From the NCBI GenBank assembly GCA_015179125.1, contig WHVA01000280.1:82601-146600 (forward strand): 64,000 nucleotides of DNA. The letters are read 5' to 3'. Numbering within the stretch: the first letter of the stretch is position 1; every line of letters starts with the position of its first letter. This DNA comes from Gautieria morchelliformis. Lineage: Eukaryota; Basidiomycota; Agaricomycetes; Gomphales; Gomphaceae. A model generated the notes under the pieces. The model saw nothing but the letters and a program-made list of their open reading frames with translations. It made no database searches and was not told where the DNA came from. Below, piece by piece: positions 32,883 through 43,197 of the stretch. The translations under genes and the position numbers were made by a program.

Positions 32883-33800
32883 TCAGGCTTTCTTTTCTAG
32901 GTAAGCAACATTCACCTGTAACGTCTGATGGACGAGTATCGATTGCCTTTCAGGGGCAGTAAATTTTAATGATGTGTGGATATGTAACCAGGTAAGCCGT
33001 TCAATTTCTAATTGCACTTGTTTGAATGATTCAGTTGTATTCCCTGTAATTTTTTTAGCTTGGAATGGGTGTAGGACAATTAGTCCATTAAGGCATGTAG
33101 AATGGGAGACCATGACATATGCTGACTGCAGTGTTTTACAATGTTCAATATCCAGAATAACCTTTGGCAGAGTTCTTCCCTGAGCCTTATAGTCGGTCAT
33201 AGCAAACACAGGTAAGATCGGGAGTTGTTTTCGATGAAATGACATCTTTTTCTTTGTATATGGATTGATGAACTCAATTTTCACAGAGTCTTCCATCACA
33301 ACGACTTCATTCTTTTCCAAGAACGGTAATGGTTCGCACGGGCAATGACTAACAATTACTACACAGGACTTGGCATACCCGCCAATGTTTCAAAAAGCCT
33401 GGTGCATTAGGCAAAGTCATCAAATGCATACAGTGTTTTGTTGGAATTCACGCTGCTTCGTTCCTTGCCATCCATCTTGATTATAAAGAAGTGCATTGAC
33501 CTTCTTTTCAGTGGTCTCTGGGGCTTTACCTAACACTTCGGTCATGGGTTCCAATGAGGCAGAAGTTTGGCTGTGCAATCTATGTCAGAATGAAATGACA
33601 TTAGAGGCTTTGCTGGTATGTATTGATCATTGTTGACTGCTAACACTGTTGCTAATGTGTTGTATGCAGGTATCAGATTGTATATTGTGTCCTCACAAAG
33701 GTAAAGAGGAATGGGAAAATCCAGGATGTACCTAAGGATGAGATGGATTTGGGTTTCCTTAGGGATCATAAACCTACAGAAGGGCAGGACTGGCTTCATA
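32883..33800 (-). pseudogene. PIF1-type helicase C-terminal fragment
   Basis: The frame 32883-33320 carries the C-terminal SF1B helicase signatures: FAMTDYKAQGRTLPKVILDI (motif V region) and LQSAYVMVSHSTCLNGL (motif VI region, with SH where SR is usual). Upstream, in shifted frames at 33380-33800, are segments common in related Agaricomycete proteins (LATVLAVNNDQYIPA, SFHSDIDCTAKLLPHWNP, KERSSVNSNKTLYAFDDF). There is no Walker A in this window, so the N-terminal half is missing. The domain unwinds DNA 5'-3' in intact PIF1 and Helitron helicases. The VSH change and frameshifts argue for a dead copy. Confidence 0.6.
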
Positions 33801-34010
33801 TTCTCTGTTCATTGGAGGTTCTTTGTATGGATACTGCCCACAATACAGGCCAACTGTGATGCTAAATCTGAATTCAACAGTCAAAATCGTGTGACTTCAT
33901 CGAGATCCTGCATCATTTCCTCTCCCAAGTCATTCCTCACACAGGTACTTACTGTCAGACATATCCATATTATCTCCACTCTGGGCCAGTGAACTCATGA
34001 CAAGGACGAC

Positions 34011-34658
34011 ATGGCCTGTAGTATCCCACAATGTTTTCCTCATGATAGTCATTCTACAGAAGGTGCCCCAGTCAGTGAAGGGGATGAAGAGGATGGACTG
34101 GCTTTGATTGATCATGACACTCATGTCATATTAGCCTATGGTGATCTCAGCCCACTTCACCAGTCCACAGATAAGGTGTCAGGTTCGAAATGGTCAGCGG
34201 GAGACAATAATGTCGTGAGTGGAAAGTCTCTTCAGTAGCTGTTGCCTAACATACTAGAGTAGCTCCCAACTTCAGTTCCCTTTCTTAGAAGGTGAGGGTC
34301 ATGGTACCTCACATCTTGTTGTCTCCAGATCCAACTGACTCATTTTACATGCAGTGGATCTATCATCCATTTGCCCTTATTGTGACGAACCATGGCTATC
34401 TGCCCCTTTCCCTACACTGTTATCTCTCCTTGAGCATACGAAGCACAAATCATATACTGATACTCGCCCTGCCAATGTGCTTGGTCTCAAAGCACTGCTG
34501 GCTGAAACATATCACCCATATGACAGCCAGTTCTGGAATGAAATCATGGAGGATGCAAAGGAGGTGGGAAGAATGAAAGTTGTCACCATCAGTGGTCAAT
34601 ATGCGGCTTTGGAAGGACATGGCCTAGATAGTAAGCCAGACTATCTTTGTTTATCTTA
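34011..34658 (+). pseudogene. RTC4-like gene, 5' part (interrupted by Helitron)
   Basis: Exons 34011-34214, 34258-34291 and 34355-34630 join in frame. The acidic N-terminal segment (STEGAPVSEGDEEDGLALID) is followed by DLSSICPYCDEPWLSAPFPT, LLSLLEHTKHKSYTDTRPAN and GQYAALEGHGLD. The CPYCDEP-(x)n-SLL pattern is typical of the RTC4-like domain family (yeast Rtc4, restriction of telomere capping), which is abundant in Agaricomycetes with unknown role. A GTAAGC donor at 34631 starts an intron. 28 nt into it the sequence switches to the Helitron end at 34659. The gene resumes at 50363. The start is uncertain: ATG 34011, or an upstream exon joined at a TTCTACAG acceptor at about 34058. Confidence 0.65.
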
Positions 34659-34691
34659 CTAGCCAATAGACCCGTGCTTCGCACCGGGTTA
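34659..34691 (-). terminator. Helitron 3' end: hairpin and CTAG
   Basis: Minus strand: a stem of ACCCG.TGC paired with GCA.CGGGT around a GAA loop, then CTATTGG, then CTAG. In Helitrons this structure serves as the transposition terminator for rolling-circle replication. Confidence 0.8.
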
Positions 34692-35350
34692 GTTAAGGTT
34701 AACACCACACAGGGGTAGTCCATAGTATTACAGAATTAATTGGTGAAATGAAACTACATATTTAATCAGGCTTTAGCAGCACCTCTATGTATACAATATT
34801 AGATGTTGGATTCCCCTTCCCTAAAGAACATGGACTCTGTTACAATTAGTGCAACATAAAACTGTCCATGTGAAAATACTGCATATCGCAAGTCTATTCC
34901 TACTGTGCCCCTGTGCTGCACACCAGGATGTGGCACAGCGCTGGGTAGGGACTGCCGGTGCAAGAGAGCTACACTCTCCAGTTGGAGATTATAGGTTTTT
35001 CTTGTCCTTTAGTATGATGTCATATTGTGCCACCCATTGCCCTCAGAGTATATAGTGGGTCCACTTAGATTAGTAATAGAGACTCCTCTTTCCTGCTCAC
35101 TATCAGCAGCGTTTGTAGTTCTGTACAGTTCGTCACCACAGGGAGGCATCCCTCCTTACACTGGGGACCCATGGGATGAGCCTGAATGTGCTTGGACCAT
35201 GGCTAGGGTGGATACCCATGGTTAGGTCAAACACATTGGGTAAATAAAACTTGGGATAAGTAAAATCATTTGGATAAGTAAAACACATCTTATCACAATT
35301 GAAAGTAGCTCTAAATATAGGTAATGTCTCCACCCATTTCTCCCATATCT
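34692..35350. other. Helitron interior, no gene recognised
   Basis: Non-coding as far as I can see; AT-rich with no repeats evident by eye. Confidence 0.4.
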
Positions 35351-35359
35351 GTGTGCCCC

Positions 35360-35542
35360 TCATGGGTAGCATGTCCCTATGTAGGGCATGTGTTCCCAGA
35401 GTGTAGTGTGTCCCGCAAGTATAGTGTGCATAGCATGTCCCCCGTGCATAGTGTGTTCCCCATGTATAAGGTGTCCCCCAAGTGTAGTGTGTCCCCCATG
35501 TGTAGTGTGTCTCCCAAGTATATCATGTGTATTATGTCCCTT
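35360..35542. repeat. Minisatellite, about 18-20 bp unit (left part)
   Basis: Tandem variants of GTAGTGTGTCCCCCATGT. The array continues at 36188-36355, so it was split by the solo LTR at 35543-36187. Read on the minus strand it yields His/Gly/Thr-rich frames (GGHTTLGGH) that are repeat translations, not genes. Confidence 0.75.
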
Positions 35543-36187
35543 TGTTATGAGCATGCATTTCTGACTTCTGACACTCAGTTCCGCCTCCTTTCTGACATCC
35601 CAATAATTCCAACAATCCCGCCCCTTGTTATATCCTTTCTTCTTTCAACTCTATTACTTGGACCTATCAGACTCAACTTGCAGCACAGCAAGACCATATG
35701 ACCGGCCCCTATTGTTCCGTTATGTCAGATATGCTTTCTGTCCCCTTGTTCTTTTGCCCATTGTTCTTGACTCTACCCTGCACCCCCTTGTAGTTCTTTG
35801 TTCTCAATTAGTTACTTACCCCATATATCTTATCTGACTTCCACTTTCTTCGGAATATGCTTAGTACTACCCCATTACCTGTTGTCTCAGCTCTTTGTAT
35901 AAAAGCCCTCACGTATGCTCGTTATTCTGCAATCAGATAATCACCTTCAATACATGATTTCATTTGCTCTATCTCCTGTTCTTAGCACAGCGAGTAGCGC
36001 AGCTCACCTCTGTCTCTTAGCCTTCCGCCTTCCGACTTAACTCTTGGCCTTTAACTTACTTCGATACTTTCCAACTTCTGACTTACAATCTGAAATCCTT
36101 AGGATGATAGTTCATTGGGGGCGCAACACATAAGTTGAAGCCACCATCCTTTCTAGTTCTGACTTCCAGAAATCGCAATACGTAACA
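35543..36187 (+). repeat. Solo LTR (645 bp) inside the Helitron
   Basis: Begins TGTTATGAGC and ends ATACGTAACA, with TGTTA/TAACA termini, flanked by the 5-bp duplication CCCTT (35538-35542 and 36188-36192). It carries a TATA box (TTTGTATAAAAGCC) at about 35895-35908. The size and pyrimidine-rich content suit a gypsy LTR. It interrupts the minisatellite. Confidence 0.8.
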
Positions 36188-36355
36188 CCCTTGTGCATAG
36201 CATGTCCCCCAAGTATATCACGTGTAGATGTCTCTTGTTTGTAGTGTGTCCCCCATGTGTAGTGTGTCCCTGGAGTGTAGCATGTCCTCCAAGTATAGTG
36301 TGCAGAGCATGTCCCTTGTTTGTAGTATATCCCCATATGTAGCATAACCCTAAGA
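36188..36355. repeat. Minisatellite, right part
   Basis: A continuation of the GTAGTGTGTCCCC-type tandem repeat after the solo LTR. Confidence 0.7.
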
Positions 36356-36639
36356 GCCTAAAAGTGAACTTATTGTAGGGGCAGAGAAAATAAATAAATG
36401 TCAGAGGGTTTACAATGGATAATAGAGAAATAGACTTACATTTTGCAAGCAGAGGCTGTTGTCATTAATTTTTAGCAAAGTCAAGGAAATTGTTTGATGT
36501 CTATTTTGACAAATATACAGTATATATATGCATAAAAAAATAAAAAGAAATTACAATTAAAAAAAAAGAGACACTGATCCTAATAAATATCAAAAAAGAA
36601 GGAGATATGAGAAGAAACATACCACTTGCAGTGATGACC

Positions 36640-38080
36640 CACAGGAATGGTGGGAGCCCTGAACCTGGGCTAGAAAAAAAATAAAAAAAAATAAAAAATA
36701 AAAAAAGAGGATAAAAAAGCGAAAACTTATTGCAAGAAATGTTAGAAAAAAATGCACCACAGGCTATGATGATGGTCAAGAAAGGTGGAGGCAATACGAG
36801 GAGCAGGCCAGGCTGAAAAGCAGTCAAAAAGTGGTTAAAAAAGCGAAAATGTTAGAAGAAATACCATGGAGAGAAGCTGATCCTAATAAATGTCAAAACA
36901 ACACAAATATGGTAGCATGACACACACCAGATGCAGCAATGGCAGACAGGAAAGGTGGGAAACACTTAGAGGAGGAACCTGGGCTGAAAAGATGGCAAAA
37001 AGAGGATAAAAAAGCGAAAATTAGGGGAAGAAATGACAGATATGATAAGGAAAGAGCATACAGGAGGCAGTAGTGATGACCAAGAAAGGTGGAGGCAATG
37101 AGAGGAGCAACCTAAGCTGAAAAGAAGTCAAACAGAGATTAAAAAAGCGAAAATTACAGAAAGAAATAGCAATATTTACCATGGAGAGAAGCTGATTCTA
37201 ATAAATATCAAAACACATGATAGCAAGACACACACCAGATGCAGCAATATCAGACAGGCAAGGTGGGAGGCATTGAGAGAGGGGCCTGAAAAGAAGACAA
37301 AAAGAGGATAAAAAAGCGAAAATTATTGGAAGAAATGATAGATATAATAGGAAAAAACACACCAGAGCCAGTAATGACCATCAAGAAAGGTGGGAGGCAA
37401 TGAGAGGAGCAACATAGGCTGAAAAGGAGTCAAACAGAGATTAAAAAAGCGAAAATTATAGCTAGAAATAGAAATATTTACCATGGAGAGATGCTGATTC
37501 TAATAAATGTCAAAACAAAACAAATATGATAGCAAGACACACATCAGATGCAGCAATGGCAGACAGGAAAGGTGGGAAGCATTGAGAGGAGGAACCTGGG
37601 CTGAAAAGATGGCAAAAAGAGGATAAAAAAGCGAAAATTAGTGGAAGAAATATGATGAGGAAAGAACACACAGGAGGCAGGAGTGATGACCAAGAAAGGT
37701 GGAGGCAATGAGAGGAGCAACCTAAGCTGAAAAGAAGTCAAAAAGAGATTAAAAAAGCGAAAATTATAGCAATAAATAGCAATATTTACCATGGAGAGAA
37801 GCTGATTCTAATAAATATCAAAACACATGATAGCAAGACACACACCAGATTCAGCAATATCAGACAGGCAAGGTGGGAGGCATTGAGAGAGGGGCCTGAA
37901 AAGAAGACAAAAAGAGGATAAAAAAGCGAAAATTATTGGAAGAAATGATAGATATGGTAGGAAAAAACACACCAGAGCCAGTAATTACCATCAAGAAAGG
38001 TGGGAGGCAATGAGAGGAGCAGCCTAGGCTGAAAAGAAGTCAAAAGAGGATAAAAAGCGAAAATATTAACAATATTTACC
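36640..38080 (-). repeat. Satellite-like tandem array, alternating about 132- and 170-bp units
   Basis: At least ten units, each carrying the core AAAAAAGCGAAAAT. Cores lie near 36717, 36838, 37010, 37142, 37312, 37444, 37622, 37754, 37921 and 38056, so spacing alternates at about 132 and 170. A higher-order repeat of about 610 bp is also visible: CAGATGCAGCAATGGCAG recurs at about 36931 and 37550, and the CAATATCAGACAGGCAAGG block at about 37244 and 37855. Read on the minus strand, each unit has a pyrimidine tract ending CTTTTCAG, then about 50 bp of C-rich sequence, then GTGTG or GTATG. That arrangement looks like an exon with splice sites. Not a CRISPR: no spacers, and the context is eukaryotic. 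Confidence 0.8.
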
Positions 38081-38280
38081 TGAGGGGGCTGTAGAGAGAC
38101 AGAGAGCCCCAGTAAGAGACACAGAGAGAGCCAGACACAGAGAGAGGGGACCTTTTGCACTCCGACCACCACCACCCACGGACCGCAACTTAGAGTTCCT
38201 ACTTTTCTGCCATAACTACCGCCTTAGCTACGCTCAAAAATCACTCTTTACATCCATAACACCCACCAACCCTCGCGCTG

Positions 38281-40174
38281 ATGTCGAACGACGCGTCGAC
38301 GAGCGGTGCGAGGGGCAGAAACACGCCCACGCGACGGGCACCAGCGCCTACGACCATGGCACAAGCGAAGCTAGACACCCAAGGCCGAATCCAGCCCAGA
38401 ACAACAATCAGCACAACGAAGGAGAAACAGCCAGAGCAGACGAAGCGAGTCGAGGTCCCGGGAGAAAAGAGGGTGCAGACGGGACGGCCAGCCACAAGAG
38501 GTGCAGCGCAGGACCCGGAGTGCCTCACCAGGGAGGAGATAAGAGACTTACCAGGACAGGAGATCAGGGATTCCGATGAAGGTAAGATTTACCTTGAACG
38601 TACCCTGCTGACAGTTCCGGGCGCATCTTGGACGACCGACACGCTGTCCACTGCCATACTGCAAGTGACACAATACAAAGGAGTGTCGCGGCAGGCTGTC
38701 AACGCACTGCGATCCATCGCATTCGTGATGGAAAGCATCGAGGACGACACAAGATACGAGAGAGTTATGTGCCAAGTAAAAGAGAGTCTTGCAGCCGAAG
38801 GAAACACTCTCTCAGTCAAAGTGGCGGAGGCCACAGAAATGCTCAACAAAGCCACGGCAGCTGCGGGTGCCACAGCCAAGCTATCCCGCCAGATAGCCGA
38901 GGACGCAGCAACGGTAGTGAAGGCGATGCAGACGGCGTCGAACACGGTCGCCTCCTCAGCAACTCAGATCAACGAAACCAGCACCTCATATCGAGACGCG
39001 ATGGTGAAGGTGGCGGATATCACGCAACGAGCACCAGCCAGCGCACCCACCCTCAATGCCAGGGTCCGGGCGAGGGAAGGAATAAAGCAGAGACAAGTCC
39101 TGGTGGATGCTGCGGCCCTGGGGGAGCGCATACTGGCAGAAATGGAAAACGCCGATCTGATGACCTGGGCGAACGAAATCATCAGCGCTATGGACACGGA
39201 AGGGGTCCACACTGTTGTTAGCACGAGGAGACTCACGAATGGAGGGGTACTATTCGAACTCAATGACGAAGCGGCGGCGAGGTGGCTCAATGGAGCTGAG
39301 CGCAGAGTGCGATTCACAGAGGCACTTGCGCCAGACGCGAGGATGAAGGCGCGGCTATTCTCGCTAGTACTACAATTCGTCCCACTCCACTTCATACCGG
39401 AGCGCGAGGAGGAGCTGAGGGAGATGGAGAAAGTCAACCGCCTGTCGCATGGCGCGATCGATAAGGCAAGATGGATCAAGCCCAGACAGCGCAGGGCAGC
39501 GAACCAGACCTGTGGCCACGCCCTCATCACCTTCACCACGCCCGAGGTAGCCAACAAGATACTGATGGATGGACTGATCGTGTGTCAGAAGCGCGTTTAT
39601 GCCGAGAAGTGCAAGAAGGAGCCCACCCGCTGTCTTAAATGTCAGGGATGGAACCACATGTCCTATGCCTGCCCACAAGGACAGGACACATGCGGCACCT
39701 GCGGAGGATGCCACAGGACGGCCGCTTGCGACCAAACGAGGCTGTACTGCGTCTCGTGCAAACCTGCGGAACATGCCAGCTGGGCCAGAACATGTCCGGT
39801 ATTTCAGAGTAAGTGCATCGAGCTAAACACTAGACTCCTCGAGAACCAGATGCCCTATTTCCCCACTGAGGAGGCATGGACCCATGTATCTCAACCGCCA
39901 AAGATTCCCCCCCCCGATCCCGATACCCACCTTCCCGACATTTGCACCACAGCAGGACACGGGATGGGAGGTAGTAGCACGACGGAGAGGCAAGTACAGG
40001 CAGACGACGCTCCCATATGGGCAGGGCTCGACGGGACGGCAGCTGCGGCCGGCGCCCCAGCAGGATCCCGTCAACGAGGGTGCTGCGCCCCCCGTTGGCC
40101 TTAACCAGGGCCCCACCCAGCGGTGGGGCAACACAGGCAGAGAAGGTGAGCCACCCCTACCAGATCAATACTGA
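38281..40174 (+). pseudogene. LINE ORF1 (Gag-like, zinc knuckles)
   Basis: An RNA-binding ORF1 protein. A disordered N-terminus is followed by a long Ala-rich helical stretch (about residues 160-270: KVAEATEMLNKATAAAGATA). The nucleic-acid-binding part contains the RRM-like HTVVSTRRLTNGGVLFELND and three clustered Cys/His knuckles near residues 440-510 (CLKCQGWNHMSYAC, CGTCGGCHRTAAC, CVSCKPAEHASWARTC). The frame from 38281 runs to a stop at 40104. A one-base slip in the C9 run at 39907-39915 moves into a second frame with TGWEVVARRRGKYR and a stop at 40174, which looks like the genuine C-terminus. Either the run lost or gained a base, or frameshifting occurs there. Confidence 0.82.
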
Positions 40175-42685
40175 TGTCCTACACAATAGGACCTACACAA
40201 CAGGACCTACACCAACGAGACTGAGAATATTTCAACAAAACCTCAATAAATCGGACAAGGCGCAATATGACCTCATCAACTCCGCGATACATAAAGAGTG
40301 GGACCTAGTACTACTACAAGAGCCGTACATTGATACGCTAGGGAACACGAAGGCCAACCACAACTGGCGCGTCCTATACCCCACTTCTCATTTGACTAAC
40401 ACCACCGTAAAGAGAACAGTTGTCCTGGTCAATGCCGCGCTGGATACCAACACATGGTCGCAGATGTCGCTCCAGGGGACGAACGACGTGGTGGTGGTGC
40501 AGCTCAAACATCCCCAGGGCAAGACTACGATCTTCAACATCTATAACGACTGCGAACACTCCGAGTCACTGCAGGCTATCGAGAACTTCATAAAACTAGA
40601 GCGAGGCAACATCATCCAGCAGGAAACAGACTCCATGGTCTGGTGCGGCGACTTTAATCGCCACCACCCTATGTGGGACGAGGAAAGGAATCATCATCTG
40701 TTCACCGCTGAGGCCACTAGAGACGCAGAGGAGTTGCTATTGCTGCTAGCAGAGTACAACATGGTGATGGCTCTCCCGAAGCGAACGCCCACTCTGCAAT
40801 TGATGTCGACCAAGAATTGGACCAGGGTCGACAACGTGGTCTGCACGGACAACGTTGCCGGCTCCATCATCACTTGCGACACCGACCCGAGAAGGCGTGG
40901 CCCAGGGACCGACCACGTCCCTATCCTCACAACACTGGATATTAGGGTGGAGGTTAAAGAGCCGGAGCCGTTCCGAAATTTCAGGTCGACTGGGACCACT
41001 TTCGGGAGCAGCTGGCAGAGCAGCTGGAGGTGGTTCCGGATGCGAGGGAACTCGGCACCGAGGCCAAGTTCGCCAGAGCAGTCAATGCGCTGACGAGCGC
41101 CATCCAAGACACCATCGACATCGTGGTGCGGATGTCAAAGCCGGTCCCACACTCGCGCAGATGGTGGACCAGGGAGTTGTCGGAGCTTAAGAAAACAAAG
41201 AATAGGCTGAACCACAAATCTTACCTCCACCGCGCGATAGCTGACCACCACACCCACGCAGAACTCAAGGACGTCAACGAAAAGTACAGCAAAGCGATCG
41301 GCAGGGCAAAGGTGCAGCACTGGGCCGATTACTTGGAAGATCTCAATGAAGGGCTCCTGTGGTCCGCAAACAAGTATCTGTCCAATCCGGCCTCGGACGG
41401 CGGCAAGTCTCGAATCCCGTCACTACAAGTAGCAGCGCCCAGCGGCGCCGTGCAAACGGCAGAAACCAACGAAGAGAAGAGCCTAGCCCTGGCAGCAGCA
41501 TTCGTCCCGCCCAAGCCCGCCGAATCACAGGTACCGACAGACTATCGTTACCCAAAGCACATCCGCCACAGCTTCCAGCTTCATGAGGACCAGATCAGGT
41601 GCCAAATCAATAAACTGAAGCCGCATAAGGCCCCAGGCGACGACGGGATCCCAAACATAGTACTGAAGGAGGCGGTAGATTTGATCGCTGAGCACCTCCT
41701 TTATATCTTTCGTGCTACCTTCACACTGAAAACCTACAGTGATAGCTGGAGATCCTGGATTACAGTGGTGCTACGGAAACCGGGCAAGGCCTGCTACGAC
41801 GCTCCGAAATCTTACCGCCCCATAGCCCTACTCAACACTATAGGAAAGCTGTTAACGGCGATAGTCGCAGAAGACCTGGTTTACCTTACCGAGACGCACA
41901 ATCTCTTGCCAGCCAATCACTTCGGCGGAAGGCCCGGCAGGACGACCACCGACTCCCTCCACCTCGTAGTCAACAGGATCAAAGGAGCATGGAGGAGAAA
42001 GAAGGTAGCAGTAATGCTTTTCCTCGACATTGAGGGAGCGTTCCCGAACGCGGTAACGGATCGGCTCCTGCACAACATGAGGAAGAGAAGGGTGCCAGAG
42101 GAGTTCGTGGGATGGATGCTGGCCAGCCGACGCACCAGGATCAAGTTCAACGATCACCTCTCGGACTGGGTACACATAGACAATGGGATCGGGCAGGGGA
42201 GCCCGCTCTCTATGATTCTTTACCTCTATTACAACGCTGACCTCATAGATATCGCTAATGGAAAGGGGCAGGCCGCGGTGGCGTACATCAACGACGCCAA
42301 CCTCTACTCAGAAGGTGACACCTACGAGGAAGCGTACGAGGGGCTGAGGGAGATGCTGCTCAAGGAGGGGGGGGGGGGGGCGAAAGAGTGGACACTGACC
42401 CACCACTCCAGATTTGAAAAATCCAAGTTCGCGATAGTGGGGTTCTCGAGACGCCGGATGGAAGACCCTGCGAGGCCGGGCAAAACCAAGCGAGACATAA
42501 GGCCCGACTTCACGTACGAGGACACCGTCGTCCAGCCAACATCGTCACACAAGTTCCTAGGGGTCTTCTTGGACGAGGAATTGCGATGGAAAGATCAGGC
42601 TGAGAAGGCAGTGGCGAAAGCGGCTAAGTGGATGTTACTGGCTCGCAGACTAACTAAACCCTCCACAGGGGTGCGTGCAACGTAC

Positions 42686-43182
42686 TGTTGGGTGCATTGA
42701 TGCTCCTGCACCAAAATCAAGCATAATATATCCAATTTGTTGTGTGCTTTCTCAATTTCTTCTCATGTTGTTCTTGTATCATGCATCCATTTCTCTGGTT
42801 ATTTTCGAACTTTTCCACTCACTCCCTATCTCTCCATTTCATCTTGTTATTCCTACTTTCACAAGCGGCTGCACCCAGCGGAGTCTGAAATGACTTCGAT
42901 GCGCGAGCTCTTGGGCGCTAAAGGGCCGGGTAGTAGTACATGCGCAGTGAAACAGTTTCCCCCTCTCTCAGTGACAACTAAATTCACTGAGAGAGGCAAG
43001 TAAATTAGTCTAGCATCCTTTCGATTTATTAACCTAGAAATCCTCTGTAGTGAATTGTTTTCTAGGTAGTGTATAATATATTTAAAGTGACAACTAAATT
43101 CACTGAGAGAGTGAATTGTTTTCTAGTCTATTCTTTTGAGCAAGAAGTCCATTCCTACTGCCTATAATTCCTGTCCTCTACA
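42686..43182 (+). repeat. 5' LTR of copia D
   Basis: TGTTGGGTGCATTGATGC to GTCCTCTACA, 497 bp. Contains direct repeats of GACAACTAAATTCACTGAGAGAG. Confidence 0.95.
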
Positions 43183-43197
43183 GGGTTATGGGCCCCG
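43183..43197 (+). promoter_or_regulatory. Primer binding site of copia D, overlapping first ATG
   Basis: GGGTTATGGGCCCCG directly after the LTR, complementary to the initiator tRNA-Met anticodon stem-loop. The ATG within it (43188) is the first codon of the long gag-pol frame. Confidence 0.75.

Noticed and set aside
35360-35554. His/Gly/Thr-rich minus-strand ORF
   Set aside because: It is only the 18-20-bp minisatellite translated.
36501-36827. Phe/Leu-rich minus-strand ORF resembling membrane segments
   Set aside because: Poly-A/T-rich satellite DNA gives such frames by composition.
36640-38080. A regularly spaced repeat array that could suggest CRISPR
   Set aside because: Units are 132-170 bp, whole units are repeated with no unique spacers, and the genome is eukaryotic.
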